A stretch of 8,363 nt of DNA from Metamycoplasmataceae bacterium (GTDB lineage Bacteria > Bacillota_I > Bacilli_A > Mycoplasmatales > Metamycoplasmataceae), in the NCBI GenBank assembly GCA_029942215.1, contig JAOZTM010000018.1, forward strand, positions 1 to 8,363, read 5' to 3'. Shown here one piece after another: positions 6,587-8,363 of the stretch. Every line of letters starts with the position of its first letter. Position 1 is the first letter of the stretch. The translations under genes were made by a program, and so were the position numbers. The notes under the pieces are model-generated. The model was given only the letters and a program-made list of their open reading frames with translations, searched no databases and was not told the DNA's origin.

Positions 6587-7525
6587 ATGAACTCAATAGA
6601 AAAAGTTAGAAAACAAAATGAGGTTGTTTATAAAATTTTGAAACAGTCTTTTGAAACTAATAAGTTGTCACACGCTTATCTTTTTTCTGGACCAGCTAAT
6701 CAAGAGATAATCAATGAGCCAACTATGCTAATGGAATTACTGATTAATGAATCTCCATTTACAGAAATCAAAAAAAGACCGGAAGCATATTCTGATTTAA
6801 TAGTTTTAGATGGTAGTGATGGGCTTATAAAAAAAGACTCTGTTATTGAAGCATCTTCAAAACTTCAAGAAAAAGCTTTGGATGAATTAGGAGTTAAAAT
6901 TTTATTCATAAAAAATGTTGAGAATACAAACGTTCAATCAATAAATTCTTTACTTAAGTTTATCGAAGAACCTACTGAGAAAACTTTCATCATTATGACA
7001 ACAAACAATATTTCAAATGTTCTTCCTACAATCAGATCAAGAGCTCAAGTTGTTAATATAAGAAAAGCTTCTAAAACAATTCTTGTTGCTCAGTTACAAG
7101 AAAATGGAATATCAGCTGACGCTTCTCAAATATTGGCTGCAGTTTCAGATTCTTATTCTTCAGCAATTGAACTTTCTGAAAAAGCAATCTTTAAAGAGGG
7201 CGTTCAAAAATTAGTTAAAATATTAGCGAAAGCGATTAAAACTAAGTCTGAAATAATTATTGGAATGAAAGCGTTATTGCAGAAATCTAATTACAAAGAT
7301 TTACTTTCAATATTCAAAGTATTTCTTGATGATATTTGAAAAGAAAAAGGCGGAATAGAAACTACAATAAAAGGAATAAGTGAGTTGTTAAAAAGTTATG
7401 AGAATTTTGATTATAAAACAGCTAGCTTAATACTTAATGATTTCATCGTTTCACAAAATTCTAATGTTAATTTTGAATTGTATAAATCTAAACTTTTAAT
7501 TGAACTGGAGGAGTGCTATGAGTAA
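6587..7525 (+). CDS. holB: DNA polymerase III subunit delta' (clamp loader)
   Basis: Non-ATPase AAA+ subunit that works with DnaX and delta to open and load the sliding clamp. The 312-residue protein contains LSHAYLFSGP (about 27-36), a degenerate P-loop (SGPANQEI at 34-41, no GKT), the sensor-like block SINSLLKFIEEP, and the conserved SRAQ motif at 151-154, where delta' offers its arginine to DnaX-bound ATP. Loss of ATP binding is typical of delta'. The four zinc cysteines seen in E. coli delta' and in DnaX here are absent; the only cysteine is near the C-terminus. A TGA Trp at 7337-7339 is essential: the frame continues 62 more residues to TAA 7523-7525. The gene starts its own unit directly after the tmk terminator and overlaps rsmI by 8 bases. 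Confidence 0.92.
7507..7513 (+). promoter_or_regulatory. Ribosome binding site of rsmI
   Basis: GGAGGAG inside the end of holB gives a strong Shine-Dalgarno match; GGAGG ends 6 bases before ATG 7518. It decides the start at 7518 over the upstream in-frame TTG at 7500, because the protein from 7518 begins with the family N-terminus MSKLYIIGTPIGNL. Confidence 0.85.
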
Positions 7526-8210
7526 ACTATATATTATTGGAACACCTATTGGGAATTTAAAAGATATTACCCTTAGAGCTATTGAAACACTAGAATTAGT
7601 GGATGTTTTAGCATGTGAAGACACACGTGTTACAAGAAAGCTTTTAAGTCATTTAGATATCGTTGGGAAAAGAACGATTGCTTACCATGACAAGAATGAA
7701 AAGGCATCAGCAAGTGGAATTATTGAGATGGTTAAGAATGGCAAAAATGTCGGGATAGTTTCTGATGCAGGAATGCCTGTTATTAATGATCCAGGATATG
7801 AAGTTATTAGACAAGCAATTGAGAGTGATATTGAAATAGAAATAATACCTGGAGTTTCTGCAACAATAACAACTCTTGTTCTTTCGAACTTTGACACTCA
7901 CTTTAAATTTATAGGTTTTCTAAAACCGAAATCTGGACAGAGAATAAATCAGTTGAAAAAACTTGAACAAGGATCATATGTCGCTTTTGTTTCACCACAC
8001 AGAATAATGTCTGAGCTTGAGGATATTAAAACCGTCTTCGGTGAAGAAATAAAAGTGTTCATCGGAAGAGAACTTACAAAGAAATTTGAAACTCACTACA
8101 GAGGAACAGTTGTTGAAGTGATGGAAGCTATTAAAGATGAGATTAAAGGTGAGCTTTCAATCGCATTTGAAGTTCCTAAGAAAGCGAAGGTGAATAAGTA
8201 TGCTAAATAA
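7518..8210 (+). CDS. rsmI: 16S rRNA (cytidine1402-2'-O)-methyltransferase RsmI
   Basis: SAM-dependent tetrapyrrole-methylase-fold enzyme that 2'-O-methylates C1402 in the decoding centre of 16S rRNA. The 230-residue protein shows GTPIGNL at 8-14, LACEDTRVTRKLL (about 31-43), SDAGMP at 82-87 (usually SDAGTP), the IPGVSA SAM loop at 110-115, GFLKPK, and SPHR later in the chain. It ends soon after the GELSIAFEV strand, whereas E. coli RsmI has 286 residues and carries a further C-terminal helical segment, so that segment appears missing. The start overlaps holB by 8 bases and the stop overlaps the DUF951 gene by 11 bases, so the three are probably translated from one mRNA. No TGA codons occur in it. 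The family is clear. Confidence 0.95.
   Translation: MSKLYIIGTPIGNLKDITLRAIETLELVDVLACEDTRVTRKLLSHLDIVGKRTIAYHDKNEKASASGIIEMVKNGKNVGIVSDAGMPVINDPGYEVIRQAIESDIEIEIIPGVSATITTLVLSNFDTHFKFIGFLKPKSGQRINQLKKLEQGSYVAFVSPHRIMSELEDIKTVFGEEIKVFIGRELTKKFETHYRGTVVEVMEAIKDEIKGELSIAFEVPKKAKVNKYAK
8188..8193 (+). promoter_or_regulatory. Ribosome binding site of the DUF951 gene
   Basis: AGGTGA, inside the rsmI 3' end, matches the 3' half of the AAGGAGGTGA consensus and ends 6 bases before ATG 8200. It supports that start although it overlaps rsmI; the ATGs at 8210 and 8213 are in another frame. Confidence 0.6.
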
Positions 8211-8363
8211 TGATGAATATATACTTGGTTCTTTAGTGCAACTTAAAAAACCACATCCTTCTGGAACAAAAGAATGAGAAGTCGTTAGATTAGGCGCAGA
8301 CATCAAAATCAAATCAACAATTAAAAACGATCTTTTTATAATGATGGCAAGAAAAGACTTCAA
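8200..8363 (+). CDS. DUF951-family small protein (3' end cut by window edge)
   Basis: The 54 visible residues follow the DUF951 pattern of Firmicutes and Mollicutes: YILGSLVQLKKPHPSG near residues 7-22, then TKEWEVVRLGADIKIKS (23-39) and MARKDF at the edge. Family members are about 65 residues, so roughly ten are missing here. No function is established; the family is often described as a putative nucleic-acid- or zinc-binding small protein. The usual HPCG cysteine is Ser21, the IKC cysteine is Ser39, and the second cysteine of the family CxxC pair is also absent (the segment reads STIK), so a zinc site is unlikely. Trp26 (8275-8277) is TGA. The gene overlaps the end of rsmI by 11 bases and has a Shine-Dalgarno sequence inside rsmI, which makes it the third visible gene of the holB unit. 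Confidence 0.82.

Noticed and set aside
8337..8342. Another TATAAT followed closely by ATG
   Set aside because: It is inside the DUF951 coding region, the ATG is at the wrong distance from the box, and AT-rich sequence gives such matches by chance.
1..8363. Novel defence, mobile or secondary-metabolite system
   Set aside because: Every coding stretch belongs to a known housekeeping family apart from the DUF951 protein, gaps are 59 bp or less, and I see no repeats, att sites, transposase or RNA gene.

Overview
The window comes from a mollicute (Mycoplasma/Spiroplasma-type bacterium) that reads UGA as tryptophan. Several reading frames are continuous only if in-frame TGA is translated, and every tryptophan I can find in the ten genes (13 of 13) is TGA, with no TGG. 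By eye the DNA is about one-third G+C, arginine is almost always AGA, and the genes are packed with gaps of 59 bp or less. Genus cannot be fixed from this sequence alone.

Layout. On the minus strand, 1-869 is the 5' part of a dihydrouridine synthase gene (dusB) that runs off the left edge. A 31-bp divergent promoter region separates it from a TrmA/RlmD-family rRNA m5U methyltransferase (901-1974, plus strand). Next is an rmuC-family gene (2034-3125), ending in a hairpin terminator. A replication/repair operon follows: dnaX (3182-5065), ybaB (5078-5365), recR (5365-5946) and tmk (5946-6563), closed by a terminator hairpin that contains the tmk stop codon. A third plus-strand unit starts at once: holB (6587-7525), rsmI (7518-8210) and a DUF951 gene (8200 to the right edge), each overlapping the next.

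How the genes fit together. DnaX and HolB are the tau/gamma and delta' subunits of the DNA polymerase III clamp loader. YbaB and RecR are the usual companions of DnaX. Tmk supplies dTDP for DNA synthesis. RmuC is associated with limiting DNA rearrangements. DusB, the RlmD-like enzyme and RsmI modify tRNA or rRNA. The content is housekeeping, and I see no mobile element, CRISPR array, RNA gene, phage or defence island. No stretch longer than 300 bases lacks a gene.

The most notable signal is in the gene starts. The rlmD-like gene, dnaX and holB each have TATAAT exactly 6 bases before the ATG and no Shine-Dalgarno sequence; dusB has the same arrangement with 7 bases. This predicts leaderless mRNAs beginning at or next to the AUG. 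The rmuC gene and the operon-internal genes ybaB, tmk, rsmI and DUF951 instead carry Shine-Dalgarno sequences. A second theme is loss of metal-binding cysteines in some proteins (RlmD-like, DUF951, HolB), while DnaX and RecR keep theirs.
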